Assembly: GCF_002000365.1 (NCBI RefSeq)
Contig: NZ_MVBK01000090.1
Location: 1-32,695 of the forward strand
Direction: 5' to 3'
Length of the DNA: 32,695 nt
From: Thioalkalivibrio denitrificans
GTDB taxonomy: Bacteria > Pseudomonadota > Gammaproteobacteria > Ectothiorhodospirales > Ectothiorhodospiraceae
In this document: positions 32,585-32,695 of the stretch, piece after piece
How the letters are laid out: each line of letters starts with the position of its first letter
Position numbering within the stretch: position 1 is the first letter of the stretch
Translations under genes and position numbers: made by a program
The notes under the pieces: generated by a model
The model's database searches: none
Told to the model about the DNA's origin: nothing
Seen by the model: only the letters and a program-made list of their open reading frames with translations

Positions 32585-32677
32585 CGCAAACCCCGAAAAA
32601 GGCTGTGGATCGGAGGCCGCTATGATACTGTAAAGGCCTGCCAGCGACACGGCCGAACGCGATGTCGGCCGTTATCC

Positions 32678-32695
32678 GTAGGAGCCCAGCCCACT
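32678..32695. repeat. GTAGGAG hairpin repeat, cut by the window end
   Basis: GTAGGAGCCCAGCCC, the left half of the same family as the copies after phaC and before acuI. It lies upstream of purL. Confidence 0.75.

Noticed and set aside
32585-32650. N-terminal extension of PurL starting at 32650
   Set aside because: The extra 22 residues are unlike PurL, while the ATG at 32584 gives the family N-terminus [11 protein letters not shown] and puts the catalytic Cys at 1135.

Overview
The window is about 32.7 kb of GC-rich chromosome from a gammaproteobacterium, most likely of the Chromatiales/Ectothiorhodospiraceae type. This is inferred from the class III (PhaE/PhaC) polyhydroxyalkanoate (PHA) synthase, the hpnCDE squalene genes, gammaproteobacterial gene neighbours (ubiG-mupP, yciK, a large single-chain purL) and the dense interspersed repeats. 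No tRNA, rRNA, CRISPR array, prophage or transposase gene was seen.

Layout. 1-911: end of ubiG, overlapped by a HAD phosphatase (mupP/gph type). 1297-2553: rmuC, with a repeat mosaic on each side. 2943-4907 (minus): a GNAT acetyltransferase, a DUF1566-type exported protein and an unrecognised one-helix membrane protein; the last two overlap by 4 bp. 5032-8887 (plus): hpnC-hpnD-hpnE, translationally coupled, then a YciK-like SDR that lacks the usual catalytic tyrosine. 9250-10173 (minus): a DUF2007/zinc-ribbon protein and an unknown protein. 10320-18340: the PHA locus, with phaB, phasin, a secreted TPR protein, phaR, a second phaB, phaA, phaE and phaC. 18639-27882: propionyl-CoA metabolism, with prpE behind a long, apparently structured leader, then a GntR regulator, prpB, prpC, prpD, a metallo-beta-lactamase-fold hydrolase and an AcuI-like acrylyl-CoA reductase. 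28413-28607: a small acidic protein. 28709-32584 (minus): purL.

How the genes work together. PhaA and the two PhaB enzymes convert acetyl-CoA to 3-hydroxybutyryl-CoA, and PhaEC polymerises it. Phasin coats the granule, and PhaR probably represses the locus through GTGCA-TGCAAC-like sites found in front of the phasin gene and phaE. A partial match lies in front of the unknown gene at 9571-10173. Propionate (PrpE) or acrylyl-CoA (AcuI) enters as propionyl-CoA, which PrpC/PrpD/PrpB take through the 2-methylcitrate cycle. The GntR protein probably controls both prp units through a TGTTGACA motif present upstream of its own gene and upstream of prpE. Propionyl-CoA could also feed mixed PHA, so the two adjoining loci make metabolic sense together.

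Seven copies of a mosaic repeat (CACGAAG-type arrays, TCTCTCGCAAAG-type arrays, GGCGGGC hairpins) sit at borders between gene blocks. A second family of 25-bp GTAGGAG hairpins lies downstream of phaC, before acuI and upstream of purL. The most interesting signals are the structured prpE leader, the YciK-like protein with Phe in place of catalytic Tyr, the lysine-rich tail of PhaE, the two sets of shared operators, and the repeats that abut stop codons.
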